A stretch of 64,000 nt of DNA from Haematococcus lacustris (GCA_030144725.1 JASKMD010000026.1:10346616-10410615), one strand, 5' to 3'. Shown: positions 12,401-22,703, numbered from the stretch's first letter. Made by a program: numbers and translations. Notes: generated from the letters alone by a model not told the origin.

Positions 12401-13209
12401 TCACTGCCTTCCCTGTGCTTGCACCCATGGCTGACTTGGTGGGGGCGCTCCTGCTGCCCCCAGGTACAGCTGCTTTTGCCTGTAGCTTCTTGAAGCCGGT
12501 GATGGGATGTGGCTGGGCAGTGAGGGATGCCTAAGGAGGGCAGGTGCAGCATGCTCCGTCACGGAATGTCAGCTGCGCCAGTGGTCAGTCACCACAGCCA
12601 CTGGGTGCATCTTGGCCTTGTCAGATGTTGGTGTTTGGTGCCGTGTGGGTATGTTACCTCAATTACACTGTTGTTGAATGCAACCTGAGGTGCGCTGCAT
12701 GGCTGGGCTGGGAGCACAGCATGTGTGGGGCTCTCTCATAAGTGTACATACTTGCGACCTGGTCTTCTTTGTGGCCACCACACCCTTGCATGCTTGCCAC
12801 TCAATGTATTCAGGCCAACAAAACTCATTCAACAAGCTTCTCCTGCTCTACCCTGCTCTAACCCTGTGGGGCGGATGTGGGACCATTACATATATATTAC
12901 ATGGAGTTGTCTTGGACCTGGACTGGATTCAATGTAGCCACAATGTAGCACAGTAGCCCTGACCCTGGCACACACCTTAACTCCGTTGACACTAGGGACA
13001 GAGCTCTTGGAAGTCTTGGCATGATCCAGCTTGCCAGTGAGGGTGGAGGCAGCATGTGCTGGGCGCTTAGTTGGGCTTTGGCTTCTTGCACCGGGCTGGC
13101 CTGAGCTGGCTGTGTCAGCCTGTGGTCAGGAATTGGGCGTATTACATACTGGATGTATAACCACTGGCAGAATATAATGGAAATGTCCACCGACCTTGCC
13201 GGGTGCCAT
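3411..13209 (-). CDS. IQANK1-like coiled-coil/ankyrin protein with dynein-AAA5-like C-terminus
   Basis: Eighteen exons give an open frame of 650 codons with every intron phase matching: 13,209-13,195; 13,119-12,976; 12,530-12,301; 12,173-12,113; 11,773-11,687; 11,003-10,899; 10,654-10,580; 10,395-10,176; 9,919-9,790; 9,457-9,346; 8,536-8,468; 7,841-7,728; 6,887-6,804; 6,376-6,260; 5,752-5,642; 4,705-4,614; 4,252-4,193; 3,537-3,411. Order: Lys/Ser/Ala-rich N-terminus, coiled coil (EAERRAEAKRQQRARED), ankyrin repeats (LLLRLGADPNSRGEFGRTPL, LLEAGADP), second coiled coil, then a region resembling the dynein AAA5 ATP-binding unit (GRWPLVIDASGSGQASVFL, LGALRYGKP, VFIILTSATRP). This architecture matches IQANK1-type proteins of animals and flagellates. 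A cytoskeletal or ciliary role is inference, and no clear IQ motif was seen. Introns hold Fanzor-type termini and a 200-bp GGGCA repeat. Confidence 0.85.
3943..4092 (+). repeat. Extra Fanzor-type 3' noncoding core, absent from arm 1
   Basis: The core begins near ggatgtcatgccagg and ends near gaggggctgtacta. In arm 1 the same flanks (gacatgcagcagcc and gtgtgcaaaggtggc) are joined without it, so this looks like an insertion after the duplication. It lies between the last two exons of gene 1 and repeats the core at 4,339 closely. Confidence 0.65.
4338..4490 (+). repeat. Fanzor-type 3' noncoding core (arm 2)
   Basis: This is the direct counterpart of 1,119-1,270, with landmarks gtcatgccagg, caggcaatagtgtagg, the catgcc-atg-ggcatg hairpin and gacaccacccc. 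It lies in an intron of gene 1. Confidence 0.65.
5205..5428 (+). repeat. Solo family-1 Fanzor 3' module
   Basis: It closely matches the sequence directly downstream of the Fanzor ORFs at 36.5 and 40.28 kb: cttacacttagtgcatg, gtcatgccaactcta, gtcaggcaatgctgtagg, gcatggga, cacacagacaaaacaccg, and agtgttccactgcaatgaag. No Fanzor coding sequence precedes it. It sits in an intron of gene 1 (between exons at 5,752-5,642 and 4,705). Confidence 0.75.
7216..7278 (-). repeat. Solo family-2 Fanzor 3' terminus
   Basis: Read on the minus strand, this ends in cattcaacaag/ggccaacaaaactc-type sequence, the same terminus found after the family-2 ORFs (19,955 and 62,167). About 60 bp match before divergence. 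It lies in an intron of gene 1. Confidence 0.6.
8996..9196. repeat. (GGGCA)n microsatellite, about 38 units
   Basis: Near-perfect pentanucleotide array in the intron between gene-1 exons 9,457-9,346 and 8,536-8,468. It leaves all frames open on both strands, so the ORFs over it are not genes. Confidence 0.98.
11080..11135 (-). repeat. Solo family-2 Fanzor 3' terminus
   Basis: Contains ggccaacaaaactcattc followed by aacaaggaacaacatgtt and gtgggtaatctcac, matching the family-2 element end. It lies just upstream of the gene-1 exon at 11,003, inside an intron. Confidence 0.6.
12811..12836 (-). repeat. Short solo family-2 terminus
   Basis: Only about 25 bp of the terminus (ggccaacaaaactcattc plus aacaag) are kept, then the sequence diverges. 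It lies in a gene-1 intron between exons at 13,119-12,976 and 12,530-12,301. On its own it would be weak. It is listed because the same word recurs in six other places. Confidence 0.5.
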
Positions 13210-13393
13210 CTTGGGTTGCAGTACAGGAGCTGGATAGGACAGCTGGGGCGGATATTTAGGTTTACATATTGCCTATGCTCACGTCCACAAGTGCATCTAT
13301 AACCCCCATCCTATCGGGTATCAGCATGTTTAAAACATTTCAATGACGTAGCAATCGCTTTGGCCGACGCAGCTAGCGCTGTTTTCAACGCAA
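13210..13393. promoter_or_regulatory. Divergent intergenic region, putative bidirectional promoter
   Basis: About 184 bp separate the ATG of the IQANK1-like gene (minus, 13,209) from the first candidate ATG of the cyclic-nucleotide-binding gene (plus, 13,394). The stretch is more AT-rich than its surroundings and includes ggatatttaggtttacatatt and gtttaaaacatttc, but no motif can be assigned with confidence. Confidence 0.45.
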
Positions 13394-16300
13394 ATGATGT
13401 CGGCCAGTCGCATGTTCAAGTCCCACACTTCGAATGAAAATCAGAATGCAACGAGGCGAAACGTATCGTGCCCACCCCTGAGACAGCAATTAGCAGTGCA
13501 TGGCGTTTATAGAGCACATAGCGTCGGAGTTTATCGGGCAACTCGTCGACGCTCCTCACCTCGTGCGGCCCGAGCCCGAGAAAGACCTCACACGCTTACT
13601 GGCAGGTGCAGTACATGTCATTGATAGAGTGAAAGTAGACAGCAACTGCTAAGCGAGTGGGTCTATTTATAAACGAGCAATATTGCTTAGGTATGCTGAC
13701 TTCAATTGCTTTACAGCTCCGTGCACCGCAGACGAAACAGGCAGCAATGGGCCCAGCCCACCAGATTTCGTTAGGCTGTCCACTCCGTCACTGGACAGCA
13801 CCTCTCAGTCGAAGGTAACCGACAATAGCCTGGCGGAGTGTCATCGCAGACAGGAGCTGTCTCTGCTCTACTAGCACATGGGCATGCACCCAGTCCACCC
13901 TCCCAACCTGTTTCTGCAGGCCCACAAATCACCCATCAGTGCAGCCAGCACCCGCAAGTTGCATGTGCTGTCCGGGAGGCTGAGCCGCAGAGACTTCTTC
14001 CACACCCCAGCTGAGGTGAGCCACGGGTCACACCATGTCACACAGGTCCATGTCAAGCAGCCATACATGGGTGTCCATGTCAAGCAGCCATACAGTGGCA
14101 CGACGCGCGGCTTGTGGAGTATTGGGCCCAGGTGTCAAACGTGTGTAAAGGACACTCCATTCCACCTGCTCCTTTCGCTGGGATGTGCCGGCAGGGCTCT
14201 GCATGCTGCCTCGGCTGCCTTGCATGCACCTTGCAAGCATGATCTTGAAACCCTTCATGAACCGCAGCAGTTGCCTCATGCGTACATGGCACCACCACTG
14301 CAGAGTCTGCACTGGGTCTGATTCAGCTGCGGATCCTGCTGATCCCTACTGATGTCCTGCTGAGTGTGAACCCCAGCTAATCCTCCCGAGCTACTAATGC
14401 TTAGCTCTACCCGCCCTGGTCGGTGATGAAGTGTGTGCGTGCTGCTCCTGCTGCCCCGCCCGCTCACGCCATTGCCGCAGCTGAGGTCTGACGCCGACCT
14501 GCTGGCCATTGACGAGCTGCTGTGGGCAGCCCCTGCGTGTTCCGTGATGACCCGGCAAGCGCGCCTACGAGTTGCGCAGCAGACCACGCTCATGGTGCGG
14601 TTAGGGGCTGGGAGGGGGAGGGCTGCTAGGGGGCTCGTTTGTGCTCTGGGTCTGGCTCTTGTGCTTCATTGCCTCCCACTAGACAGTCGACAGCCCGGCC
14701 CCACCCTTGGTTGGCCACGCACCAGCCTGGGCCTTGCTGTGGTTCTCCACCCCTGGCCACATGACCCTGCCCTCCCTGCCCCCTCACCCCCTGTTGAACA
14801 CTGTTGGCCGTGCCCCATGGAGCAGGAGTTAGAGGCTGGGGACACCTTGTGCTCGGCAGGCCAGCCTGCAACACACGTCTACTTCTTGCTCTCTGGCTGC
14901 ATAGCCTGGCAGCCCCAGGACCCTGCGCAGCCCTCCACCCCCCGCACCGCCTGGACCCTGCCCGCACCACTACACCCACACCCCCCTGCACCCCTCCCCT
15001 CCCTTAACCCTACATCAAACCCTAGTAACAGCAGCAGCAGCAGCCCTAACTCGCATCCTGTGGGCACTGTCATGCTCCAGCCCGGGTCCAGTTTAGGCAG
15101 CTTCTTGGCACCTGCCCGCCGTGACTGCCTCACACCCCGCACACGCGCCATGCCGGCTGCTGCTCTGGCGCCCACCACGCCCCACCACACCCAGCCAGCC
15201 GTACCCTTGCTGCCCCAGCCGCCTTCAAACCCCAGCGCCTCGTGGACAAGCAGACAGCAAGCAGGGAGAAGAGCAGCAGGGGCGCCAGGGGCATGCCATG
15301 ACTCAGCCCCACCCTCGGTGATGGGGGTGCTTGAGGACTGCTGCTGGGCAGGCAGTGCCACAGCGGTGTCGCCTGTGGAGGTGGCGGTGGTGAGCCAGGC
15401 ACAGTGGCAGGCCGTGATGGCGCAGGAGCCGAGATGGGATGCCCGGGAGGTGAGTGGGGGCTGCAGCCCTGGCATCAGTGTGGGTGCCATGTGCGCAGCG
15501 GGGTCTCACTGTGCCCATGAGTGCAGTGCTGCAGGTGAAGTTGATGTGGGGGTGCCATGTGTGCTGTGAGGGGACATTGCGTGCATGGTTCTGTGACCTG
15601 CCTTTGAGGTGACTGTCGAGGAGGGGAGAGTGGGTGCCCGTGGTGCCATGTGGGTTGTGCCATGTGCGCTGGGCTGTGACCATGCAGTATGGCACAGCTC
15701 AGTCGCAGCCTCTTGCAATGCCCAGCCACAGGGTCCCTTCTTCTTTGTGATGATCGTGCAAGAGCTGGTGTGACCATGCAGATTAAGTACAGCAGAGCAG
15801 TGGGAGGGCTGTTTTTGTGTACCTCCACCTGCCTTTTACCAGTCTATGCACAGCAGCAGCAGCAGAGCAGTAGCCGGTGTAGTACGGCTGCACCACTGGC
15901 ACCACTGTCACCGCTGTCTGGACCACATGGCGCACAAGCTTGCACGCACACGCTGCTGCACATAAATTCCGCCACTGCTGCCTGTGCCTTCGTGTTGCGC
16001 AGCTCGCCGAGTTTTTGGAAGATTTGCCGCTGATGGGTCGGCTCTCCCGTACACAGCTGTTGAGCGCTGCTCGAGTGGCGCGGTGCACCGCACATCATCC
16101 CGGCGCTTCTATCTACCGGCAGGAAAGCGAGGGCAGTGACGTGTTCGTCATCCGCAGCGGCTTCGTCAGGCTGCTGCGCGAGCTGCCGGTAAGCGACGAG
16201 CTTTGCGTTCGTGTCAGTAAATATGCAAGCGACCGTCGGCTCGCGAACGATTGCAGATGCGCAGCTGCAGCGTGCTAAGCGGCGCCTTAAAGGCCGGACA

Positions 16301-19300
16301 AGTAGCGTCCTCATGCTAGCCCGAATACTGTGCCCCATGTCACCCTTGTCCTCGGCCATGGGCTCCATCTTTACACCACAACACACACACCACATCATGA
16401 CCTCCTGTTCTGCTAGTGGCCACCTACTGATGGCTAGCGTGTAGGTGCCTTTGCTGCTGTTGGACTCTTGCTGTAGCCCAGCTGCCCATCTGCCTGGCTG
16501 CATGACTTCTGGCACAACAAGACTGGACCTGCTGCCCCACAGGTGGGCCCGTCTGTTCGTGACTCCATCAACAGCCTGAGTCACACTCTATCACACTTGA
16601 GGGAAAGTGTGCAGCAGCTGAGCTCGCCGGGCCAGGCTCACCAGCGCCTGCCCCACCCCTCACGCCCCATTAAGGCACGTGTTGAGGCTCGTGGCCCTGA
16701 GCTGTCTTGCTTGGCGTGATTGCTTGCTCACCCCTTGACGCTGCTGTCATTCTTTGCTGTACCAGAAGTGCCACCTCCATGGGTCTTTGAGCAATAGGCT
16801 GTCAGACTTGAGTGTACCCTTGTCGGCAAATGCTCGAGTGTTTGAGCTGCCCCTACCCTCACCCTACCCTACCCTACCCTCTTCTTCCTGCAGTTTCTCC
16901 ATTGTTTGTGTCAACATCATCACACCCCACCTTCACTCCTCCTCTACCCCACCCTGCTGCTGCAGGCATCCCACAGCGCAGGCAGCCAACCTGCCAGCCC
17001 CCGCTCGCCATCTCCCCGCACACCCGGCCGGCCCGGTTCCTCACCCCGCTCAGCAGCCACCACCCCAGGGCACTGGGGCGGGGGGGGCCTGGGTGCGACC
17101 TCCCCCTCAGCCGTGCATGCAGGCACAGGCGAGCCTGCCCCCCAAGGCTGGATCAGCAGCAGGAGCCACACTCGTGACGGCAGGCCTCACCAGGACAGCG
17201 GGTGGGTCCTGAGTTGGGGCGTCAGTAAGCCTAGCCAGGCAGCGGAGGCCCCTGCCCTCCCCTCCCCTCCCTTGCTGCCCTCTACTGCCATCCTGCTGCT
17301 GCTGCGGCTGCGGCTGTGGCTGCTGCTGCTGCTGCTACTGCTGCTGTAGCGACTGAATGGCTGACGTCCAGCATAGGCACATGGAAAGGGGACACCTGGG
17401 CACCAGTGTGGGGTTTGTAGTCAGTCATCAAGAGTGTGACCGATGAAGCTACAGTTAGAGTGTTCAGCACAGCAGTTATGACAGCATGCACGTCTTGCGA
17501 GGTAGAAGAAGAGGGCAGGGTGACACGGCCCGAGTGGCAGCACACAGTTCTTGTGAGGTAGAAGGGTTGGATTTGGAGGTTAGGATTAAAGGTTAGGGTT
17601 GGAGTTTGAGGTGACATGGCTGTTGTGCTTACTGCGTGCGCCCTGCCCCGCAGGCTGTCCCGCAGCACCTCGCGCCCCTCTTTCAGTCGCCAAGCTAGCT
17701 TGCTGCCCGTAAACGTCACCTCCCCGGGCTCGCTGCGCGCCATGAAAAGCTCGCGGTTCAGCACGGTGCCCGATTTTTCCGACACGGACGCATCCGGCGC
17801 TGCTGATGGCGAAGCGCCAGTTGCAAATGTTGGCGCCCCTGCACTGCATCGACAGTCGTACGTGGACACGTCACACCCAGGCACTCGGGCGCCGCCTCGC
17901 CTCGCGCTAAACATAGGCGCTGTGTCGGCGGAGGCGTCCAAGGAGGTGCTGCAGCCCCGCACGCCCCGCCTCCTGCAGGCGGCAGAGAGGCAGGTCCGCG
18001 TGGAGCTGGACACGCTTGGTGCCGGCAAGGTCTTTGGCTTCACTGGCAGCCGGGGTGGCAGCCAGGCGAACGCGCTGGGTGCCACTGCCAAGTGCCTGAC
18101 TGCCCCTTCAGCCGCTGCTGCTGATGCGGCCCAGGGTGGGGGCGAGGTCTGGGGGTCGGGTGTGAGAGGTGGGGGCGGGGCAGGGGGCGGGGGGTCTCAT
18201 GGCACCACCGGCGTGGGAGGAAGCCGTGCGGAAGGTGGACGTGGGGAGGGAGGGCCACGGTCCCTCAGCGCAGAGGCGGACACCCGAGTGGAGCTGGTGC
18301 AATGGAGCCGGGCTGAGGTGGAGGTGGGTGCCTGATCCTGCCTGCCCGCTCACACCTAGTCATGCAGCCACCCCTCACACCTTCCTCCTGGCGCCTTGCA
18401 CCTATGCTGCACATACCGTACTGATACACCCTGTTGGTGATATGCCTAGCAATAGCACATTGTCCACATATGTATTTGTTCACTAGTGGGGCAGCCGCCT
18501 TGGAGCACTGAAGCGTGTGGCTGCTTCCTTCACAGCCTCATCATCCTCACTATCACTCTCGCTATCAGAGCTGCTGCAGCATCTATAGGCTGAAGGATCG
18601 AGGCCAGCAGGCTCTGTTTCAGCTTTGGCGCCATATACCATAGAGGTATTGTGAACTTGAGGGTGCTGCTACAAATTTGGTGACAGCCGCATCTCAAACA
18701 AATGGTGATACAATTTGGTGACGATTTGATTTGGTGAAATCACCAACAGGGCGTATCAGTACGGTAGTAGACTGCCTTTGGAATGGGAACACCCTGGTGG
18801 TAACTGGTGAGCGCCATGAACACTTCTTGTTACCCTCTGCAGCACACTGTGAGGTCTAGAAACACCCACTGCCACGCGACCCATTGCCATGCGACCCACT
18901 GCCATGCGACCCATTGCCACGCGACCCACTGCCATGCGACCCATTGCCACGCGACCCACTGCCATGCGACCCATTGCCACGCGACCCACTGCCATGCGAC
19001 CCACTGCCCCTGACAGACAGCATGCTTGCCAAGCCCAGGGGAGGGAACAGCCTGGCAGTAGCGGTGAGAGGCATCACCCTTGCCTAGCCCCACTGCCACC
19101 CTCCTGCATCTGCAGGCCAAGCTGGGCCCGCTGCTGTCCTTCCTGTGGAACCCCATGGAGACGGAAGGCTCTCTGGCTGCATCCCACTCTGCCATGAAGT
19201 GCGTGGCCTGGGGCAGGGCCAGGGGGAAAGGAGCCAGATATGGGGTCGCAAGAGGTCGAGCAGGGTGGGGAGGTGCGGTGAGGCGGGGAAGGGAGGCGGT

Positions 19301-19824
19301 GGAGTGAGGAGTCGGGGTGGTTATCGAGGCCAGCGAGGCTGGGTGTGCAGGGGTGGAGGTGGGGGTGGAGGGGCCAGCCAAGACCGGTGTGCATTTGGCT
19401 GGGCTGCTGGGGTCATGGGCTAGGGCACATACTGGCGGGGTGAGAGGGGGCGGTCCAAGGCAGGTCTGCATAGCGCTGCTGCCAGGTGCTCAGCTAGCTG
19501 TGCAACGGAGCTAGGATCACAGGTTGCAGCCACACCTCTTGGCAGCTGGGCCAGCCCATCACCATACAGGCGGCTGGTTGGCTGGTCCTGACCGGCCTGA
19601 TCACAGCTGAGCGCAAGGCAGCCTTGGGACCTGCCCTCCACTGCTCCGCCACTGACTTTGCCCGCATCCTCCTCCCCTGGCCTCAGCCTCGGCCTGATCT
19701 GGTCCTGCCTGCCCTCCTGCCCAGGGCCCAGCTGCTGCGTACGATGAAGTGGGAGGTTTTCAAAAAGAAAATGGTGTGCAGCGTTCTGGTGCAGAAGCAC
19801 GCCCGCACCCCGCGCCTACGCTAG
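13394..19824 (+). CDS. Cyclic-nucleotide-binding-domain protein (two to three CNBDs)
   Basis: Exons with consistent phases: 13,732-13,814; 13,920-14,015; 14,481-14,594; 14,826-15,449; 16,003-16,188; 16,543-16,674; 16,966-17,201; 17,654-18,323; 19,116-19,198; 19,725-19,824 (TAG). The first exon, from ATG 13,394 or 13,397, is uncertain. CNBD 1 starts at ELEAGDTLCSAGQPATHVYF and resumes at VSPVEVAVVSQAQW after a Pro/Ser-rich insert. CNBD 2 reads FLEDLPLMGRLS, YRQESEGSDVFVIRSGFVRL. A third, weaker one spans VELDTLGAGKVFGF to TRVELVQWSRAEVE with a Gly-rich insert. Such proteins bind cAMP or cGMP and have regulatory roles. No kinase, channel or other catalytic part is seen. The C-terminus is basic (MKWEVFKKKMV). 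The last intron but one holds a MITE and a minisatellite. The intron after 16,674 appears to be GC-AG. Confidence 0.8.
17388..17440 (+). repeat. Decayed fragment resembling the family-2 3' module
   Basis: Caccagtgtggggtttgtag followed by tcatcaag and gtgaccga resembles the middle of the family-2 3' module (compare 62,044-62,085). It is short and diverged. It lies in an intron of the CNBD gene. Confidence 0.35.
18416..18764. mobile_element. MITE with CCGTACT termini and TA target duplication
   Basis: The left end is ccgtactgatacaccctgtt and the right end is its reverse complement with one change. The inverted repeats extend about 27-30 bp. Both sides are flanked by TA (18,414-18,415 and 18,765-18,766). 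At 349 bp with no coding sequence it is a non-autonomous element of the TA-target type (Tc1/mariner or Stowaway style). It lies in an intron of the CNBD gene and shares its first bases with the elements at 21.5 and 54.08 kb. Confidence 0.85.
18868..19012. repeat. 15-bp minisatellite, about nine units
   Basis: The unit is gccatgcgacccact with regular c/t variants. The array lies in the intron before the exon at 19,116. The ORFs it opens on both strands are artefacts. Confidence 0.95.
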
Positions 19825-19954
19825 GCACCCTGCACCGCCTGGGCATGGACCACATGCGGCTGTGTGGTTTGTTGGGGAGCTTAGTGGTCTGGTAGGCTGA
19901 CAGCACGGCAGAGGACCTCTCACGGTAACGTACTTGTTGCAACAAAGGGGGGGC

Positions 19955-20169
19955 AGGCCAACAAAACTCATTCAACAAGCAATAACATGTTGGACTGTGG
20001 GTAATCTCACTCAACTACTACAAACATGTTGTAGCATCCTTGGTCGCACCCTTGATGACTGCAGCCCCCACTCAGGTGGCACTTTCCCGGGACAGACCAC
20101 TGGGCTCCTCATCAAAACTAATAGCATTATGCTTTGTAAGGCTGACAGCCTGTGAAAAACTACTAGGGC
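19955..20169 (-). ncRNA. Family-2 Fanzor 3' module, candidate omegaRNA/right end
   Basis: Read on the minus strand from the stop at 20,170, about 215 nt match the region after the family-2 ORF at 61,951 almost throughout. Landmarks are cacaggctgtcagcc, cataatgctattag, gaggagcccagtgg, cccgggaaagtgcc, tgcaacatgtt-like steps and the terminal gagttttgttggcc. By analogy with TnpB and Fanzor systems, such a conserved 3' noncoding end may encode the guide RNA scaffold. That role is an inference. Confidence 0.5.
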
Positions 20170-20600
20170 CTATGCGCTGTTGCGGGCCCGGCCACCAATG
20201 CCCCGCCGGTACTCTGCAGCCCGGTGCAACCACTGCCTGCCCTTGGGCAGCCGGTCATTGACCCGCTTGTAGCCCTGTTGGTACTCCTCGCCAACGGGGG
20301 GCAGAGCCTCAAGGTCATCCCATTGGCACAGCTCTATGGGGCGCTGTAAGCACTCCCCAATGCGCTGCAAGTTCATGCACCCGTTGGTGTCCCGGTCCAG
20401 CCACCTGCCCCCTGGGGGGGCCTGGGGTCGTGGGGCTGGGCCAGGTGCTGCAGGGAGGGGGCGGGCCTGGGCTGGGGGAGGGGGTGGCGCCTGGGCGGGG
20501 GGGTCCTGGGCTGGGGGAGGGGGGGGGGTCCTGGGCAGGGGCAGGGGGTTTCCTGGGCTGGGGGAGGTGGGGGGGGCTGGGCAGGGGCAGGGGTCACCTG
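20170..20600 (-). pseudogene. Family-2 Fanzor C-terminal fragment
   Basis: The C-terminal part of a TnpB/Fanzor-type RuvC nuclease. The RuvC-III motif reads GRWLDRDTNGCMNLQRIGE. The usual DxNAA is DTNGC here, but the acidic residue is kept. It is followed by the family tail LPPVGEEYQQGYKRVN and RAAEYRRGI, then a stop. Upstream is a Pro-rich linker, and the frame is lost near 20,600, so RuvC-I and RuvC-II are missing. The paralogue at 61.7 kb is closely similar. The 3' module follows directly. The element sits between the CNBD gene and the kinase gene. Confidence 0.7.
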
Positions 20601-21480
20601 TGCGTATGTGAATAGTACTGTGCGTATGTGAATTCCAGTGGAACTGGAATAGTACTGGTAGAAGTCAAAACAGATAGCCATGTACACGATGCACTGAGGG
20701 GTAGTCGACGATACTGATGGGTAGTCGACGTTTAAATTTTGGTTGCACTGCTATGAGAACAATTAGGAAATAGCCGAACCTTGTTTGACCATTCATCACG
20801 ATAATGATAATTCGCACACTTCATTTTCAACCTTACTGTTTCATGCGCATCTAGCTTTAAGATGCGTCCCAGAAAGTCCTGATATTCAGGAAAGGAGGGC
20901 GGCCAAGCAGCCTAATGCCTGACGGCTGAAGCTTCGGGGCTTGTAGCAATTGGCTCACCATGTCTGCAAGAGACACCCTGCGTGTGGACTGGCAGCTGAC
21001 AAATTTGACACCTCAAGCTGGTCACATACGCAAATTAGTGCACAACCAGCGATTTTGAGGGTGTGTTTTTTTGTATACGATTCGCTACGAACTAAGTGTA
21101 TTCCTCTCCCCTTTTAACGCTACTCCTTATGGTGCAGTGCTGCACCATGCCTAATGCTACAACACTGCACTAAGCTTCATCGTGCCAAACTGCACCATAC
21201 TCAGGCTAGTAGTATTATGATGTGGCAAATAGTTATGTTGGCAAGTCATTGATTCCTTTACATCATTGGTAATATACAGGTTGGACTGTAGATTTCATTT
21301 GTAGTGTTTCATGGTGTAGTACTGCGGCTGTACCTAGTGCACTACTGCATTGTACCCCATTGTGCAGTACTGCACCACACCGAGTAGTTCAACACAACAC
21401 CCGCGATATCTCACCACTTAGGCATACATGTGAATTTTCGCCCAAACCCCATTCTTACAATAGTAACGTAGGGCTATGTC
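20601..21480. other. AT-richer intergenic stretch with short palindromes
   Basis: No gene was recognised. There are repeated gtgcgtatgtgaat words at 20,600-20,635, paired gggtagtcgacg words near 20,700-20,730, and several near-palindromes around ctgcac (21,130-21,150; gtgcagtactgcac near 21,363). Base composition changes sharply from the GC-rich flanks. Confidence 0.5.
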
Positions 21481-21485
21481 ACATA

Positions 21486-22703
21486 CCGTACTATCTATTT
21501 CGATTCGCGGGGCCCCGAAAAATAAAATACTTGTTCCCGACCCAAAAATAGAATTGTTTACTTTTTCACGATGCAAAATTAGCAGAAAAACAGAGCTTTG
21601 AGAATGTGGATGTGCTTATGAATATTCTAGACAGCCATCCCTTGCATAACATGTCAATCCGCCATGGTTTAAACACTTCTTGCACAGGTCACCATGTCAA
21701 GCTTCCCGGTCACCAAGTCAAAGCCATTATGCAAGTATGGGTAGTGTCACCGTGCACCAAGTCACCAAGTCTTGACTTTGCACTAGATAGGGCACTGAAC
21801 CTCCCCCATGAAGTCATGGTGCTCCTGTGGCTGCTTGCAGTGCCGGCATATCTCTGCATCTTCCTCTGAACACTCAAACTTGCGTGCCCTTGCAGTCACC
21901 CATGCCGCAGCTTTGGCCAAAGCAAAGACCCAGTAGCTGACTTGGTGCGGCCAGCCACCCGAGCTGCTGCCCCGGTTTGGCCAGCCACCCCAGATGCTGA
22001 CCTGGTGCGGCCAGCCACCCCGGCTGCTAACTTGCTACCTACCCACCCCTCGCTGCTACCGTCGTCGCCACTGCTGTTGCCGGCGTTGCTTGTGTTAGCG
22101 CTGCTGCTGTTGGCGCTGCTGCTAGTGTTGCACACCAACCGTGCCTGCTTGCATGTGGGAGTGGGCGTGGCTTGTCATGTTGGGCTGGCTTAGGCTTGTT
22201 CTTGGAGCCCAATGGCCTGCCACGTTTGCGAGGGAGGGGGAGGAGGAGGAGGAGGAGGAGGAGGAAGCGTAGGGTTAGTGTTAGCCCATTGCTAAATGCT
22301 GAACAGCCCAATGCTAAACAGCTTGCGAGCCCAATGCTAAACAGCTTGCGAGGCCTGCCCGGCCCACGCTTAACGACAGCCGCATATTCGAGATCCCTTC
22401 GATCGAGAGCCCTTCGATTCATATCGAGAGCCTTTTGATGGAGCATTTCATTATGTTGGTCAACCTGGCGTGGCAATTTCTCGGCTGCGTCATTGGCACT
22501 GATGCCACGGACCACGAAGCGATCCATCGCAGCATCATTTACGCAGTTCAAATAATTGTTTGACCACTTCGCGATTGTGTAAAAAAAAACATTGTTTACT
22601 CGTTCGCGACTTCGCGAGGCTAAAAAACAAATTCGCGGACATACACGAAAATCTCACATAGTGTGTGCTAAATTTACTACGTACTATGTCACATAGTACG
22701 TGC
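21486..22703 (-). mobile_element. TA-type DNA transposon, AT-hook family
   Basis: The left end taccgtactat (21,484-21,494) shares the CCGTACT terminus of the 18.4-kb MITE and the 54.08-kb element. The right end near 22,685-22,703 (catagtacg) is an imperfect partner. The 5' leader of the internal ORF (gtaaacaatg, gtcaaacaatta) is homologous to the leader in the 54.08-kb element. A perfect 11-bp-arm palindrome, acgtactatgt-c-acatagtacgt, lies at 22,679-22,701. The right boundary is uncertain. Confidence 0.55.
22039..22551 (-). CDS. AT-hook protein of a TA-type DNA transposon
   Basis: A 170-residue ORF. Residues about 9-45 (MDRFVVRGISANDAAEKL) match the ORF at 54,195 (MDQFVVRGISAADAADNL), so this N-terminal motif is a family signature. 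Two AT-hook-like motifs follow, RGPGRPRKL and KRGRPLGSKNKPKP, expected to bind the minor groove of AT-rich DNA. The middle is a Leu-rich stretch from a CTC repeat, and the C-terminus is Ala/Thr-rich. It could be a DNA-binding accessory protein or the first exon of a transposase whose catalytic part is lost. No DDE or DDD motif is visible in the window. The start could be the ATG at 22,551 or the internal Met of the signature. Confidence 0.5.
   Translation of the reverse strand: MNCVNDAAMDRFVVRGISANDAAEKLPRQVDQHNEMLHQKALDMNRRALDRRDLEYAAVVKRGPGRPRKLFSIGLASCLALGCSAFSNGLTLTLRFLLLLLLLLPLPRKRGRPLGSKNKPKPAQHDKPRPLPHASRHGWCATLAAAPTAAALTQATPATAVATTVAARGG

Noticed and set aside
14433..15569. Single 378-residue ORF
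   Set aside because: It crosses two intron boundaries of the CNBD gene. The coding parts are the exons 14,481-14,594 and 14,826-15,449.
18868..19012. Regular repeat that might be taken for a CRISPR array
   Set aside because: Units are contiguous with no spacers, and the context is an intron of a nuclear gene.
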